A stretch of DNA of 64,000 nt, taken from the NCBI RefSeq assembly GCF_001012815.1, contig NZ_JYJP01000051.1, positions 94,887 to 158,886 of the forward strand, written 5' to 3'. The stretch comes from Vibrio mexicanus (GTDB lineage: Bacteria; Pseudomonadota; Gammaproteobacteria; Enterobacterales; Vibrionaceae). Shown piece by piece: positions 40,412 through 50,872 of the stretch (position 1 is its first letter; each line of letters opens with the position of its first letter). The translations under genes were made by a program, and so were the position numbers. The notes below the pieces were generated by a model that saw nothing but the letters and a program-made list of their open reading frames with translations, made no database searches and was not told the DNA's origin.

Positions 40412-41070
40412 TAAGCTTTCATCTTGTAGCCGACGCCACGTAGAGTTTCGATCTCTAAACCTGGCAGTTTCTGGCGAAGCTGAAGAACATGAGTATCTAC
40501 TGTACGCGTCGTTGGGAAATGGTTATAGCCCCAAACATGGTCAAGCAGTTCATCACGGGTAAACACACGACCAAGATTACTCGCCAAGAAGAGCAGTAAG
40601 TCAAATTCAGTACGCGTTAACGTAATACTTTCTTCTTTATAGAATACTTCACGCGTTGCTTTATCAATCACCAAATGCTCTGTGGTCACTTTTGACTCAT
40701 CGGCCGCATCAACATCTGGCAAGCGAAGTTGCGCGCGGATGCGAGCAAACAGTTCAGCTTCAGCGAACGGTTTGGTTAGATAGTCGTTGGCACCGGCATC
40801 AAGACCAGTCACTTTATCTTTAACGGTAACAAGAGCTGTAAGAAGAATAACAGGCACATCTTTGATCTCTTTCCAGCCTGCTAGATGTTCTACCGAATCG
40901 CCGTCCGGTAACTGTCGATCAAGAATAACCAAATCCGCTTTGTCCCAATATTGCGCAACATCAGCAATACGCTCTGAATGGAAACATTCGTACCCAGCTT
41001 GCTCAAGGCTAACTAAAAGTCCATCGGCTAGGTTTTTATCGTCTTCAACTAGAAGCAGTGTCTGTTTCAC
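40411..41070 (-). CDS. vxrB: OmpR-family response regulator VxrB
   Basis: Partner of the upstream kinase. The GTG at 41070 (ribosome site GGAG seven bases upstream) gives KQTLLLVEDDKNLADGLLVS; longer starts lack a ribosome site and would extend into the kinase frame. Receiver with DLVILDRQLPDG (phospho-Asp near 50) and NDYLTKPF (conserved Lys), followed by a winged-helix DNA-binding domain (RTVDTHVLQLRQKLPGLEIETLRGVGYKM). 219 residues. In V. cholerae VxrB controls type VI secretion, biofilm and cell-wall stress genes. Confidence 0.86.
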   Translation of the reverse strand: MKQTLLLVEDDKNLADGLLVSLEQAGYECFHSERIADVAQYWDKADLVILDRQLPDGDSVEHLAGWKEIKDVPVILLTALVTVKDKVTGLDAGANDYLTKPFAEAELFARIRAQLRLPDVDAADESKVTTEHLVIDKATREVFYKEESITLTRTEFDLLLFLASNLGRVFTRDELLDHVWGYNHFPTTRTVDTHVLQLRQKLPGLEIETLRGVGYKMKA

Positions 41071-42497
41071 AAGGTATCTCCAAAATAAATGTTGTAGGTG
41101 GGCCAATTAAAGTCATCTTGCCCCCATACGACTAACCATAGATTCGACTATGGTTAAGCCAAGTCCAAGACCGCTTTTACTTACAAAAGGCTTACGCAAG
41201 TTACGCCAGTCCTTTTGAGTTAGTGATCCTTGGTCTATGACTTTGAAAGTAATCATGTCTTTAGCGGTAATAACTTCGAGTGTGATAGGTGCTACGCCAT
41301 ATTTCACTGCGTTTCGAATCAGGTTATCAACACACGTACCTAACCAATAGACATTCAGTTTCGCAGCGATATCGGCATTAATATTTAATTCGATATCGCC
41401 ATTAAATTCTTCTTCAATTTTATATTCTAGCCATTCTGCAACTGATGGAACCCAATCTGTTGCAAGAGGTTTGTTATCTGACTGTAAATAATCTTTACTG
41501 GCCTCGGCTAATTGCCTTAAGCGTCGTGAATCTTCGCATAATCGACGAAATTCATCGTACACACTTTCAGGCAGTCGTTCGAACTCGCGTCGAAAGCCTT
41601 CCACTGTTAGAGACAAACTTGCAATAGGAGTTCTGAGTTCATGTGTAAGAATCTGTAGAATCAACATGCGACTCTTCATTTCTTGGCGTTTTGTGTTCCA
41701 GCGATAAACCGACCAACCGAGTACAAGCAAAATATTGGCGATAACAAGGATAACCATGCTGATTCTCAAGAAATCAGAATGATCTTCTACGTCCCAACAC
41801 AAGTTACCGCGTTGCACGAAGCAACTTGAAGACTTATTAGAAAAGGTAAAACTCAGCCCAGCAGTGTCGACATTTTTACGCCAATCCGCTTCTGGATAGA
41901 TGAAATAGCTATCGTTCTTTCTTAGCCAAAGTTCACCTTGCTCAACGAACATAGATGCTCCAGAAATAAGCGCGTCTAGAGCGTACTCATCCATACGTTG
42001 TAGACGGCCAAGCAGACTGTCTGCTTCTGCAATCGGGCGCTCTTGAATATGCATAAATTGCTGCAGTTCATCAGATTTTTCTGGGTGAAGCAGTGAATAA
42101 CGATGGGCATACGTACCGCCGCCTGGGTGAATCATCCACTGCGTGCAAACCAACGGGTAGTCAGTTTTGTGCCCTTACAAGTAGCACGGGTGAAAACGAG
42201 CGGCTCAGTAATTAAAGGGCTTAACGGGAGTTTGCCTGTACAATTTTGTGCAAGGCTATAGAGTTTTTGAACATCTTTGATCGGGTAAGATGACGTTTGC
42301 GGCAGCATGCTTGATGGTGTTAACAAGCGTGTCGGGTAAACAGACTGAATGACGCGGATATCATAAGCGACATCAGCCGCTGACGAGTCGAATAAATTGA
42401 CAAAAGTATCGATGCGTTCTGGTAAGGACTCGGCGTTCGCAGACAATGAAGCCGTTACCAAAATAAGCCCGATGATTTTATTAGCCGCTTTTAACAA
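41045..42497 (-). CDS. vxrA: Sensor histidine kinase VxrA with DUF3404 sensor (two frameshifts)
   Basis: A membrane kinase with signal peptide and a periplasmic DUF3404 domain (LPERIDTFVNLFDSSAADVA...). A helix lies near 41720-41780 (VILVIANILLVLGWSVY), then HisKA with LTHELRTPIASLSL and an HATPase with GLGLGLTIVESM. One base is missing near 42143 (within WFARS/WMIHPGGG) and one G in the run 41121-41125 (five present, six needed). The restored C-terminus reads GGKMTLIGPPTTFILEIPC and ends at 41045, overlapping the vxrB start by 26 bases. About 484 residues joined. Assigned from sensor type and gene order; the stimulus in relatives is cell-wall damage. Confidence 0.85.
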
Positions 42498-42654
42498 TGG
42501 GAAAATAGTCTGTTTTTGTATGATTCACGAATATATCGCATTATTACAAAAATTTATACTTGGTCTGTTATGTAAAAGTAAGAAGTGATACCTCATGGCA
42601 CAGCTTACGGTTTATAAAATGACGTTACCTTGACATTGTTTTATTCAGGTCAAA

Positions 42655-42684
42655 CAAAAAGGGCCAGCTATTAGCCGGCCCTTG
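42655..42684 (-). terminator. Terminator of the pntAB operon
   Basis: GGGCCAGC pairs with GCCGGCCC (one mismatch) around TATTA. On the minus strand it is followed by TTTTTGTTTG. Confidence 0.85.
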
Positions 42685-42699
42685 TGTACTAAGTCTTGG

Positions 42700-44106
42700 T
42701 TAGATTGCTTTTGAAATCGCATCTACTGACTCTTTCGCATCACCAAAGAGCATTTGTGTATTCTCTTTGAAGAACAACGGGTTCTGAACGCCTGCATAAC
42801 CAGGGTTCATTGAGCGCTTAAATACGATAACGTCTTTTGCATTCCAAACTTCAAGTACTGGCATACCCGCGATTGGGCTTGCTGGATCGTCTTGAGCGGA
42901 TGGGTTAACCGTATCGTTCGCACCAATAACAAGAACTGTATCGGTTTCAGAAAGATCATCATTGATCTCATCCATTTCTAATACGATGTCATACGGAACC
43001 TTGGCTTCTGCAAGCAGAACGTTCATGTGACCTGGAAGACGACCCGCTACTGGGTGAATTGCAAATCGCACTTCAACACCTAGCGCACGAAGTTTCTCAG
43101 TAATCTCATGAACTGGGTACTGTGCTTGTGCAACTGCCATGCCGTATCCCGGAGTGATAACTACTGACTTCGAGTTTTTCAGCATTTCAGCAACGTCTTC
43201 AGCCGTTGTTTCACGGTGCTCACCTTGATCAACCGCTTCGCCAGACGAAGCCACTTCCTGACCAAAACCACCTGCGATTACACTAATGAACGAACGGTTC
43301 ATCGCTTTACACATGATGTAAGACAGAATCGCACCTGACGAACCGACTAACGCACCCGTGATGATAAGTAGATCATTCGCTAGCATGAAACCTGCTGCCG
43401 CTGCTGCCCAACCAGAGTATGAGTTAAGCATTGATACCACTACTGGCATATCAGCACCACCGATGGATGCGACCAAATGGTAGCCAAATGCAAACGCGAT
43501 CAACGTCATAATGATCAATGCGAACATGCTGCCATCAACTTTAACAAAATGAATCATCAATAGTGTTGATACAACGATCGCAGCTAGGTTCAACTTGTGC
43601 TTATGAGGCAACATTAGTGGTGAAGAAGAAACAACGCCGCGAAGTTTACCAAAGGCAACCACAGAACCTGTGAAAGTCACTGCACCAATAAATACGCCAA
43701 GGAATACTTCCACAAGGTGAATCACATGGTGAGCATGAACCTCAGCTTCGGCTAACGCTTCTACATTAGGAATCGCTGGTGGATCAATAAAGCTATTGAA
43801 ACCAACTAACACCGCTGCCATACCTACGAAACTGTGTAGAATCGCAACAAGCTCCGGCATTTCTGTCATCTCTACTTTTTTCGCATAGAAGATACCAATA
43901 GCGGCACCGATCACCATAGCAACGATGATCCAAGCGATACCAGAAGTCTCCGGGCCTAAGATCGTTGCAATTAGCGCTATCGCCATACCAGCAATACCGT
44001 AGTAGTTACCTGTACGAGCTGTTTCTTGCGCAGAAAGTCCCTTAAGACTCATGAAAAAGAATATTGCAGCAACAATGTAAGCTGCTTGTACTAATCCTGC
44101 AGACAT
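42700..44106 (-). CDS. pntB: NAD(P) transhydrogenase subunit beta
   Basis: The proton-translocating transhydrogenase beta subunit, transferring hydride between NADH and NADP+ with the proton-motive force. 468 residues: about nine membrane helices in the first 270, then the NADP(H)-binding domain III ([20 protein letters not shown], then [27 protein letters not shown], and [18 protein letters not shown]). All key motifs intact. It follows pntA by 11 bases. Confidence 0.96.
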   Translation of the reverse strand: MSAGLVQAAYIVAAIFFFMSLKGLSAQETARTGNYYGIAGMAIALIATILGPETSGIAWIIVAMVIGAAIGIFYAKKVEMTEMPELVAILHSFVGMAAVLVGFNSFIDPPAIPNVEALAEAEVHAHHVIHLVEVFLGVFIGAVTFTGSVVAFGKLRGVVSSSPLMLPHKHKLNLAAIVVSTLLMIHFVKVDGSMFALIIMTLIAFAFGYHLVASIGGADMPVVVSMLNSYSGWAAAAAGFMLANDLLIITGALVGSSGAILSYIMCKAMNRSFISVIAGGFGQEVASSGEAVDQGEHRETTAEDVAEMLKNSKSVVITPGYGMAVAQAQYPVHEITEKLRALGVEVRFAIHPVAGRLPGHMNVLLAEAKVPYDIVLEMDEINDDLSETDTVLVIGANDTVNPSAQDDPASPIAGMPVLEVWNAKDVIVFKRSMNPGYAGVQNPLFFKENTQMLFGDAKESVDAISKAI

Positions 44107-44117
44107 TTGCTACTCCC

Positions 44118-45671
44118 TTAGTCTTTACGGAACATTTCTAGCATACGTTTGGTGACGGTAAAGCCACCGAATATGTTAATGCTAGCGATAAGAACGGCGA
44201 TAAAAGACAAGAAGGTAACAACACCATTACCCTGCCCAACCTGTAAAAGTGCACCAACGATGATGATGCCCGAGATAGCGTTCGTTACCGACATCAATGG
44301 CGTGTGCAATGCGTGAGTAACGTTCCAAACCACGTAGTAACCCACAATACAGGCAAGAATGAACACAGTGAAATGAGATAGGAATGCTGCTGGAGCAACA
44401 CTTGCAACCCAACCGAAAGCGCCTAAACCAATCGCAAGACCTGCAACTTTTTTCCAAGGAGAAGTCGGTTCTTCTACTTTCGGTTCAGGTTTCACTTCTG
44501 GTTTTTTCTCAACCGCTGGTTGAGCAGAAACTTGAATTGGAGGTGCTGGCCAAGTGACCTCACCTTCTTTAACGACAGTCACACCCCGCAGAACGACATC
44601 TTCAAAATCGATATTGATATTGCCGTCTTTCTCTTTACAAAGAAGCTTTAGAAGGTTGACGATGTTTGTCGCGTACAGTTGCGATGACTGTGTAGGTAAG
44701 CGGCCTACCATGTCAGTATAACCCACCACTTTCACGCCATTTTCTGTCGTGATAACTTGGTCTGCTACCGTGTATTCACAGTTACCACCGTTGGCCGCGG
44801 CAAGGTCAACAATCACGCTACCCGCTTTCATGCTATCAACCATCTCTTTGGTGATTAGCTTAGGTGCAGGTTTACCCGGAATAAGGGCAGTTGTGATGAT
44901 AATATCAACGTCTTTGGCTTGTTCTAAGTAAAGCTCAGCAGCTTTCTTATTGAACTCATCAGACATTTCTTTTGCGTAGCCATCGCCTGCGCCTGTGTCT
45001 TCTTGGAAATCCACTTCCAAGAACTCAGCGCCCATCGATTGCACTTGCTCTTTTACTTCTGGGCGCACGTCAAATGCACGCACGATAGCGCCTAAGCTAC
45101 CCGCCGCACCGATAGCAGCAAGACCTGCTACACCTGCGCCAGCAACCAATACTTTGGCTGGTGGCACTTTGCCTGCAGCGGTAATTTGACCTGTGAAGAA
45201 TCGGCCGAACTCATGAGCAGCTTCAACAACCGCACGATAACCCGCAATGTTCGCCATAGAAGAGAGAGCATCAAGCGCTTGCGCACGAGAGATACGAGGA
45301 ACGGCATCCATCGCCATTACATTGATCTTCTTGCTTGATAACTTCTCCATCAATTCTGGGTTTTGAGCGGGCCAGATAAAGCTGATTAGGCTCGCGCCTT
45401 CTTTAATGAGAGAGATTTCATCGATAGACTGAGACTCATCGACTATTGGGGCATTTACTTTGAAAATGAGGTCGCTATTCCAAACCTCTTCGGTAGAAAC
45501 CACCCTCGCACCCGCTGCTTCAAAAGCAGCATCGTCGAAACTTGCGAGTGCGCCCGCTTGCGTTTCTACAATGACATCAAACCCCAGTTTGATTAGCTGT
45601 TCGACTGATTTAGGCGATGCAGCCACTCGCGTTTCTCCTGCGAGTATTTCTTTTGGTACACCAATTTGCAC
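44118..45671 (-). CDS. pntA: NAD(P) transhydrogenase subunit alpha
   Basis: The alpha subunit, 517 residues. An alanine-dehydrogenase-like NAD-binding domain I ([40 protein letters not shown] dinucleotide fold) precedes a Pro/Glu-rich linker and four C-terminal membrane helices. First gene of pntAB. The 340 bases upstream contain its promoter and the terminator of the convergent-side HlyU-family gene; I saw no regulator site I can name there. Confidence 0.96.
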   Translation of the reverse strand: MQIGVPKEILAGETRVAASPKSVEQLIKLGFDVIVETQAGALASFDDAAFEAAGARVVSTEEVWNSDLIFKVNAPIVDESQSIDEISLIKEGASLISFIWPAQNPELMEKLSSKKINVMAMDAVPRISRAQALDALSSMANIAGYRAVVEAAHEFGRFFTGQITAAGKVPPAKVLVAGAGVAGLAAIGAAGSLGAIVRAFDVRPEVKEQVQSMGAEFLEVDFQEDTGAGDGYAKEMSDEFNKKAAELYLEQAKDVDIIITTALIPGKPAPKLITKEMVDSMKAGSVIVDLAAANGGNCEYTVADQVITTENGVKVVGYTDMVGRLPTQSSQLYATNIVNLLKLLCKEKDGNINIDFEDVVLRGVTVVKEGEVTWPAPPIQVSAQPAVEKKPEVKPEPKVEEPTSPWKKVAGLAIGLGAFGWVASVAPAAFLSHFTVFILACIVGYYVVWNVTHALHTPLMSVTNAISGIIIVGALLQVGQGNGVVTFLSFIAVLIASINIFGGFTVTKRMLEMFRKD

Positions 45672-45946
45672 TATATACTCCTTGTGGACAATTTCTGTGC
45701 ATAAACCACTGATTTTGAATAAATTAACCCTACCACAACTAGGCTTATTTCCTGTGATGAATTAATTCGATGGACCCAGTGTAAATCAATTCCTTTTAGC
45801 GATTGCTTGATTTCAAACAAGAAAATCAGCCAACTCTAAGTTGTCATACCTCTTATGGGTACTATGTCTAACTATCATGACAGTTTCATGTGCCACAAGT
45901 AACACAGTATTCATTTTATTTGGTTCTATGATATTCCAAGCATACG

Positions 45947-45985
45947 AAAAAGGGCAACAAGCATGAAAACTCGTGGCCCTTTATA
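45947..45985 (-). terminator. Terminator of the HlyU/ComFB-like gene pair
   Basis: AAAGGGC pairs with GCCCTTT across about 20 bases that can form a smaller imperfect inner stem. T-rich sequence follows on the minus strand. Confidence 0.6.
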
Positions 45986-46012
45986 AAAAGTAGCAATTAG
46001 GATGATTGAAGT

Positions 46013-46297
46013 TTAACCAAATATACCATCACCCATTTGATCAATGAACATTTGCGATTTTTTCAGCATAAGCTCATTCGCATCTTCTTTTATTGCCAAG
46101 ACATCAGATCGTATAAACCGATGTGATTTTAGCTCCTCACCAAAATGCTTAGTGATTCGGCCTGCAATTCGGTACTGACCATTTTCAGCAATGGGTTCTT
46201 GATAAATTAGAAAACCTTTGTATTCAACAGGTTCAACTTCAACGGGTTGGTGGTCTTTCTTACCTCCAAACAAGCGAGAAAACAGCCCCACAGGCAC
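46013..46297 (-). CDS. HlyU family (PF10115 type) small protein
   Basis: A 94-residue protein beginning GLFSRLFGGKKDHQP, then EPVEYKGFLIYQEPI and AGRITKHFGEELKSHRFIRS, as in the Pfam HlyU family. That family is distinct from the ArsR-type HlyU haemolysin activator of V. cholerae, so transcriptional control should not be assumed. It lies 16 bases after the ComFB-like gene and is probably co-transcribed with it. Confidence 0.78.
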   Translation of the reverse strand: MPVGLFSRLFGGKKDHQPVEVEPVEYKGFLIYQEPIAENGQYRIAGRITKHFGEELKSHRFIRSDVLAIKEDANELMLKKSQMFIDQMGDGIFG

Positions 46298-46313
46298 TCC
46301 TTATTGTAGCGAT

Positions 46314-46679
46314 TTATTTTTTAGTTTTTAGGATAGGTGTTTCAAACCAATCTAACTCATCTTCTTCATTTAGCCGAGGGTGTGAAAAGATGATTGGCAC
46401 ATCATCTTCGCGGTTTTCTCGGCGATCTTCAAGGATCATACCCAGTGCCGACTCGACGGCTGTTGAAGCTGACTCTTTGAGTGCAACTAACTTTGTCTCA
46501 GGCAGAGCCGATAGAAAATCGATATCATGCCGAATATAGACAGGGCGTAATTGAATAAGAGCAAGACAAGCCAAGTCGGCCATTTGATCTTGGGTTAGCA
46601 CGCTACTGTATTTACTTTCAGCGAGTACGTGTCCAACCAAAGTCTCCATATAGTTGTGAACATCAACACTAATTTGCAT
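46314..46679 (-). CDS. ComFB-like protein
   Basis: A 121-residue protein. I choose the ATG at 46679 because it has an upstream AAGGGAGTAGGG ribosome site; the longer start (46703) lacks one. The segment VHNYMETLVGHVLAESKYSS, then MADLACLALIQLRPVYI, fits the late-competence ComFB family, though the cysteine-rich zinc site of some members is absent. ComFB-like proteins have recently been reported as cyclic-dinucleotide receptors. The divergent neighbour is a diguanylate cyclase, which fits a c-di-GMP role (inference). Confidence 0.72.
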   Translation of the reverse strand: MQISVDVHNYMETLVGHVLAESKYSSVLTQDQMADLACLALIQLRPVYIRHDIDFLSALPETKLVALKESASTAVESALGMILEDRRENREDDVPIIFSHPRLNEEDELDWFETPILKTKK

Positions 46680-46905
46680 AGACCCTACTCCCTTGAGCTC
46701 CACCTAATCATGATTGATAACGACAATTTTAGACAAAATGTATTCCGTTCTACAAAAAATATCTTGTTTATTCATCGGTTTGGATACACTCATCCCTTTT
46801 TTATTGTTAAGTTTAGCAAAAAGCTTGGAAATTGATGAAATCAAAGTATCCTAAACGTTAAATTGTTCGTCATCTCCATTTATAGACAGTAGGCCTAATC
46901 GATAC

Positions 46906-48141
46906 ATGTCCACTTCGTTAGTGACTTCTAACTGGTTTCGCGTTTTCTTCCCTTTGTTACTCCTCGCTATGCTTTGGCTTGGAATGACGAATGTGATTTC
47001 AATAACTCAAGCAAACTTGGGTTTCGTCTCCAATCTTCCATACATTTTGTTCACCGTTGTCATTGGCTTAAGTCATACATTTAGGCAAAGTCGCATTGGC
47101 ATGGTCTCTTTGGCTATGCTGGTCGCATATTGGTACATTCAAACTTATCTTCAAACGTCTCTGTCTGAAGGTACAACTCTTTTAGAACTGTCTTTATTGG
47201 CGTTTTTGCTCCCAGTCGCTTGCCTTATCGTCTACCGTATTAAAGACTCCAGTGTTAATAGCCGATCTTTTGCTCTCTACATAGTGACGCTGTCACTAAT
47301 GTTTGTATGGTCGTATGTTATGCTCACCTACATTTATGAAGGCGGGTTTGACGACATAGATGATAGCTTTCTGTTTGTGTTGCCAAGTATCTCTCGGCTG
47401 CCATTTATATTGGTTATGTACCTTGCTTCTTTGATTGGCATTTGTTCAATTCTGATCATGGTTTACAACCGAATTGTTGATGTTGTGATCTACAGTTCAA
47501 TCATTCTTGCATCCACAACATTCATCTTTTTCCACATTCCGTATATCTCATGCACCATGTTCACACTGGCTGGGATACTACTGTTATTGCATTTAATATC
47601 AGCAAGCTACGAGCTGGCATTTACTGACCGTCTCACTGGCATCCCCGGTCGTCACTCTCTTGAGTCTGACATACGTCATCTGGGCCGTCGTTATTGCATC
47701 GCCATGCTTGATATTGACCATTTCAAATCCTTCAATGACACCTACGGACACGATACTGGCGACGACGTCTTAAAGCTTGTGGCTAGTAAGCTGACTGAAG
47801 TCGGCGGCCGAGCAAAAGTCTATCGCTATGGCGGAGAAGAGTTCACGGTTATTTTTGGGTCTCGTCATTGTGAGGACGCTAAAGAGCACCTAGAAGATCT
47901 GCGCATCGCCGTTGAAGAGTATGAGATGACTATACGTAACAACGAATCTCGGCCAAAGAACAACAAAGAAGGCAGTAAGAAGCGAGGCAAAACTAAGCCA
48001 AAAGATGTGGTAAACATTACGATCAGTATCGGTGTGGCTTCAAGTCGCAATTACCGAACACCACACGAAGTGCTAAAAGCGGCAGATGAAGCCCTTTATA
48101 AAGCTAAGAAAGGTGGGCGAAACCGTGTGGCAGTTGATTAG
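46906..48141 (+). CDS. Membrane-bound GGEEF diguanylate cyclase
   Basis: A 411-residue protein that should make cyclic di-GMP from GTP. The N-terminal 235 residues form about seven or eight membrane helices with no recognised sensor name (MASE-like). The GGDEF domain follows: DRLTGIPGRHSLESD, AMLDIDHFKSFNDTYGH and the active-site YRYGGEEF. The inhibitory RxxD motif is absent at its usual place. Between two conserved strands there is a Lys/Asn-rich insertion of about 25 residues (nt 47938-48012). Divergent from the ComFB-like gene. Confidence 0.9.
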   Translation: MSTSLVTSNWFRVFFPLLLLAMLWLGMTNVISITQANLGFVSNLPYILFTVVIGLSHTFRQSRIGMVSLAMLVAYWYIQTYLQTSLSEGTTLLELSLLAFLLPVACLIVYRIKDSSVNSRSFALYIVTLSLMFVWSYVMLTYIYEGGFDDIDDSFLFVLPSISRLPFILVMYLASLIGICSILIMVYNRIVDVVIYSSIILASTTFIFFHIPYISCTMFTLAGILLLLHLISASYELAFTDRLTGIPGRHSLESDIRHLGRRYCIAMLDIDHFKSFNDTYGHDTGDDVLKLVASKLTEVGGRAKVYRYGGEEFTVIFGSRHCEDAKEHLEDLRIAVEEYEMTIRNNESRPKNNKEGSKKRGKTKPKDVVNITISIGVASSRNYRTPHEVLKAADEALYKAKKGGRNRVAVD

Positions 48142-48198
48142 CCCTTATTACCCATAAACACAAGCTGAGTTCAACTGGATACGTGGCGAAGTATAGGT

Positions 48199-49181
48199 TT
48201 ACTCTTGATTAAAGAACAAGACAATACTGCCTCCTTTTAACGCACTCCCATAGTTAAAGCTCAGCCCTATCCCAACATTTTCTACCCAAGGCATTTCGAA
48301 AGGTGGCGTCATCAGCCACCCGACTGATGCTTCATAGTAATGCGTCGTGCCAAATGGACGTCTTGTATCTCCACCTAGATCTATTCGTTTAATACTAGAA
48401 TATATAGATTGAACCGCTCTTCCCCACTCTTGAAACTCGTAGAATGCCTCGACGCCATTCGCAATGTACCAACCTTCTGGAGTACCAACATCACCATGGT
48501 TTGCATCCCCCATCCTCGGCCGATAAAGTAATGTCCGCTCGACGTGGCGTTCCAAGAGCCCCAATCAGTTAGTTGTTTATACATTAATGTGGCATGGGGT
48601 TCGATTGAAACAGCATAAGCGGATGTATTGAGCACAACACCATCTAAATAGGGTTGCAGCTGACGGGCGTAGTCACTCTGGTACTTGTGGTCATTTCGAT
48701 AATATTGGAGATGGCCGCCTACCCCTGGAGTGATCGACCAAGTTTCGTCAATTTGATATTGATACCGATAAGCCAGAAAACCACCAAGAACGATATCTTC
48801 ATTTCTATCTGGCGGATCTTGCGGCCTGATATCGATATCTCGTCTCGATGCTACTGCGGAAAGACGAGTAAACAAAAGATGCTTATGTGTGGCTTCTTCG
48901 TCACTAAGTTCAAAGGTAAAAGGTAATGTAGAAACGGCGATCTGTTTACGTAGCTCTATTGAATCTTCAGAGCCAATGTCTTCGTTATCTAGGTTGAACC
49001 AATCATTCGGGTCGAAGTCATGAATACCAAATGCGAACACTTCAGTGTCTGTAAGTACCATGGATACGGCCAGCGTTTGCTCTAAGTATTTCTGGAAGTT
49101 GTCGCTTGACTGGTTGGCCATAACGTTGTGGCTTAGAGCAAACGCTGAGGTGGCCAAGACGAATAGCGCTCTCACACTCAT
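48199..49181 (-). CDS. Solitary autotransporter-like outer-membrane beta-barrel protein (one frameshift)
   Basis: A signal peptide (through VMA) is followed by alternating strands and loops; the C-terminal 120 residues end in IVLFFNQE. I recognise it as resembling the solitary outer-membrane autotransporter beta-barrel family of Vibrio. One base is missing near 48512-48520: after SGHYFIGRG the true frame reads MGDANHGDVGTPEGWYIANG. Joined length about 327 residues. No passenger domain is present. It sits between two diguanylate cyclase genes. Confidence 0.65.
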
Positions 49182-49300
49182 TCCTTTTTAAAGGTGGGAC
49201 GTAAAAGATAACAATGAAATTGTTTTAATAGTAAGAATCAACATTAATGATACTGTTCTTCATAGGGATAAGCACTGCTTACTCTACTTTGCCCGAGCGC

Positions 49301-50248
49301 CTAAGTCACCAATTTGAAACAGTTTCGACCACTTGATTTTGCTCGGTATAGTGCTTCATCGGTTCTTGTGTACAGTTCATCAATCGTTTCTTTGCCAGTG
49401 GGTATGATCGTTAACACACCTTGTGACACGGTAACATGACCAACATTACAATTGTAGTTATGTGCGATCGCTAATGACTCTAAACCATGATGAATTCTTT
49501 GCGCATGTGACGAGGCCGAGTCTGAATCAGTATTTGTAAGTAAAATGACAAATTCTTCACCACCATAACGCCCTACGTATTCTCCGCTTCTACAGAACAG
49601 ATCTTTCGCCATCTGACCTATGCTAATCAGACACTTGTCACCTTCAATATGGCCATAATTATCGTTATAAGCTTTAAAGTTATCGACGTCGAGCATGATC
49701 AGTGACAAGGGTAAGTTATGGCGACCGTGCCAAGTAATTGCTTCAGATAACGTGCTGTCGATAAACCGACGGTTATACAGATTCGTTAACCCGTCTTCAT
49801 CTACTTGCTGTTTCAGCACTTCGTTGACTTTAGCGAGCTCCGCTGTGGTTTTTTTGAGCTCGCGACGCATAAACGCGATACGCTGCATTGCTATCAACTT
49901 GGAGTTAAGAACCAATTTATCTACGGGTTTAATCAAGTAATCATCGCCACCAGCATCAATCGCTTTAGCAATCATTGACGGCTCTTCGTGACCACTTAAA
50001 AAGATAAATGGTATCCATTCTGTATATCGCTGCCTGAGTTTTTGAGACAACTCAAACCCGTTCATACCGGGCATGGATATATCAAGAAGAACAAGTTCGG
50101 GATCAAAATCGCTATAAATATCTAGCGCCTCTTGGCCACTAGATACCGCTTCCACCATGTGCCCCAACTGCTTAAGACGAATGGCGAGCTGCATTCTATC
50201 GAGCTGTACATCGTCTACCAGAAGAATGCGCATTGAAGATCCTGTCAT
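49301..50248 (-). CDS. Response regulator with GGEEF diguanylate cyclase output
   Basis: A 315-residue protein. The receiver domain is at residues 6-125 (LLVDDVQLDRM, LVLLDISMPGMNGF with the phospho-Asp, and GGDDYLIKPVD with the conserved Lys). A short coiled linker leads to the GGDEF domain (DGLTNLYNRRFIDSTLSEAI, LDVDNFKAYNDNYGHIEGD, VGRYGGEEFVIL). The RxxD inhibitory site is not present. No cognate kinase is next to it. The likely output is phosphorylation-dependent c-di-GMP synthesis. Confidence 0.92.
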   Translation of the reverse strand: MTGSSMRILLVDDVQLDRMQLAIRLKQLGHMVEAVSSGQEALDIYSDFDPELVLLDISMPGMNGFELSQKLRQRYTEWIPFIFLSGHEEPSMIAKAIDAGGDDYLIKPVDKLVLNSKLIAMQRIAFMRRELKKTTAELAKVNEVLKQQVDEDGLTNLYNRRFIDSTLSEAITWHGRHNLPLSLIMLDVDNFKAYNDNYGHIEGDKCLISIGQMAKDLFCRSGEYVGRYGGEEFVILLTNTDSDSASSHAQRIHHGLESLAIAHNYNCNVGHVTVSQGVLTIIPTGKETIDELYTRTDEALYRAKSSGRNCFKLVT

Positions 50249-50388
50249 ATTCCATATCCATAACTTACTGATTCTACGTTAATATATAGCACACAGAATT
50301 GGATGTTGCATGACTAGTTTTTCGTAATTTAATTGACATTTCGCCACAAAAAACTAGTATCGCGTTTTTGACTACTGAGATTTTTGTC

Positions 50389-50826
50389 ATGTCTGATACA
50401 CAAAACACAGAACAACCACAAGTGGATCTAGAAACCATTTCACCAGAACTTCGCCAAGTTATTGAATTTGACCAAGTCCCGGAAGCCATGTTTAACATGG
50501 TTGTATCGATTCACGAAGTCTCTGAAGAAGCTGTCCGCGAAGCATGGGATAGCCTACCAGCAAGCGCACAGAACGTACTGGATAACTTTGAGCAGTTCCA
50601 CGCGCTTATCTCTGTTAGTCAAGCTTTTGCCGGCATTAACGTTATGGAAGAGTTTTCGACATTGAATTTGCCAGAAGGCATGTCAGATGAAGAAAAAGAA
50701 GAGTACAGAGCTCAACTTCTAGACCAAGTTCTACACAACTGTGTAAAAGACATGGTTAAGCAAATTAAGAAAGCACGTCGCGATGCAATCTTAAAGAAAG
50801 ACTTCAAAGAAGTGTTCATCAAATAA
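50389..50826 (+). CDS. DUF3069-type hypothetical protein
   Basis: Starting at ATG 50389 (an upstream TTG in frame lacks support), the product is 145 acidic, helical residues: SPELRQVIEFDQVPEAMFNM, VSEEAVREAWDSLPASAQNV, and a basic end (KARRDAILKKDFKEVFIK). I believe this is DUF3069, a conserved family of Vibrio and relatives, with no known function. Monocistronic with a strong terminator shared with modC. Confidence 0.75.
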   Translation: MSDTQNTEQPQVDLETISPELRQVIEFDQVPEAMFNMVVSIHEVSEEAVREAWDSLPASAQNVLDNFEQFHALISVSQAFAGINVMEEFSTLNLPEGMSDEEKEEYRAQLLDQVLHNCVKDMVKQIKKARRDAILKKDFKEVFIK

Positions 50827-50853
50827 TAAAAACCACCGCAAGGTGGTTTTTTT
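50827..50853 (+). terminator. Terminator of the DUF3069-type gene
   Basis: AAACCACC pairs with GGTGGTTT around GCAA, followed by a T run. The A run upstream allows use on the other strand. Confidence 0.9.
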
Positions 50854-50872
50854 ATGTTCTCGGTATTTCGGT

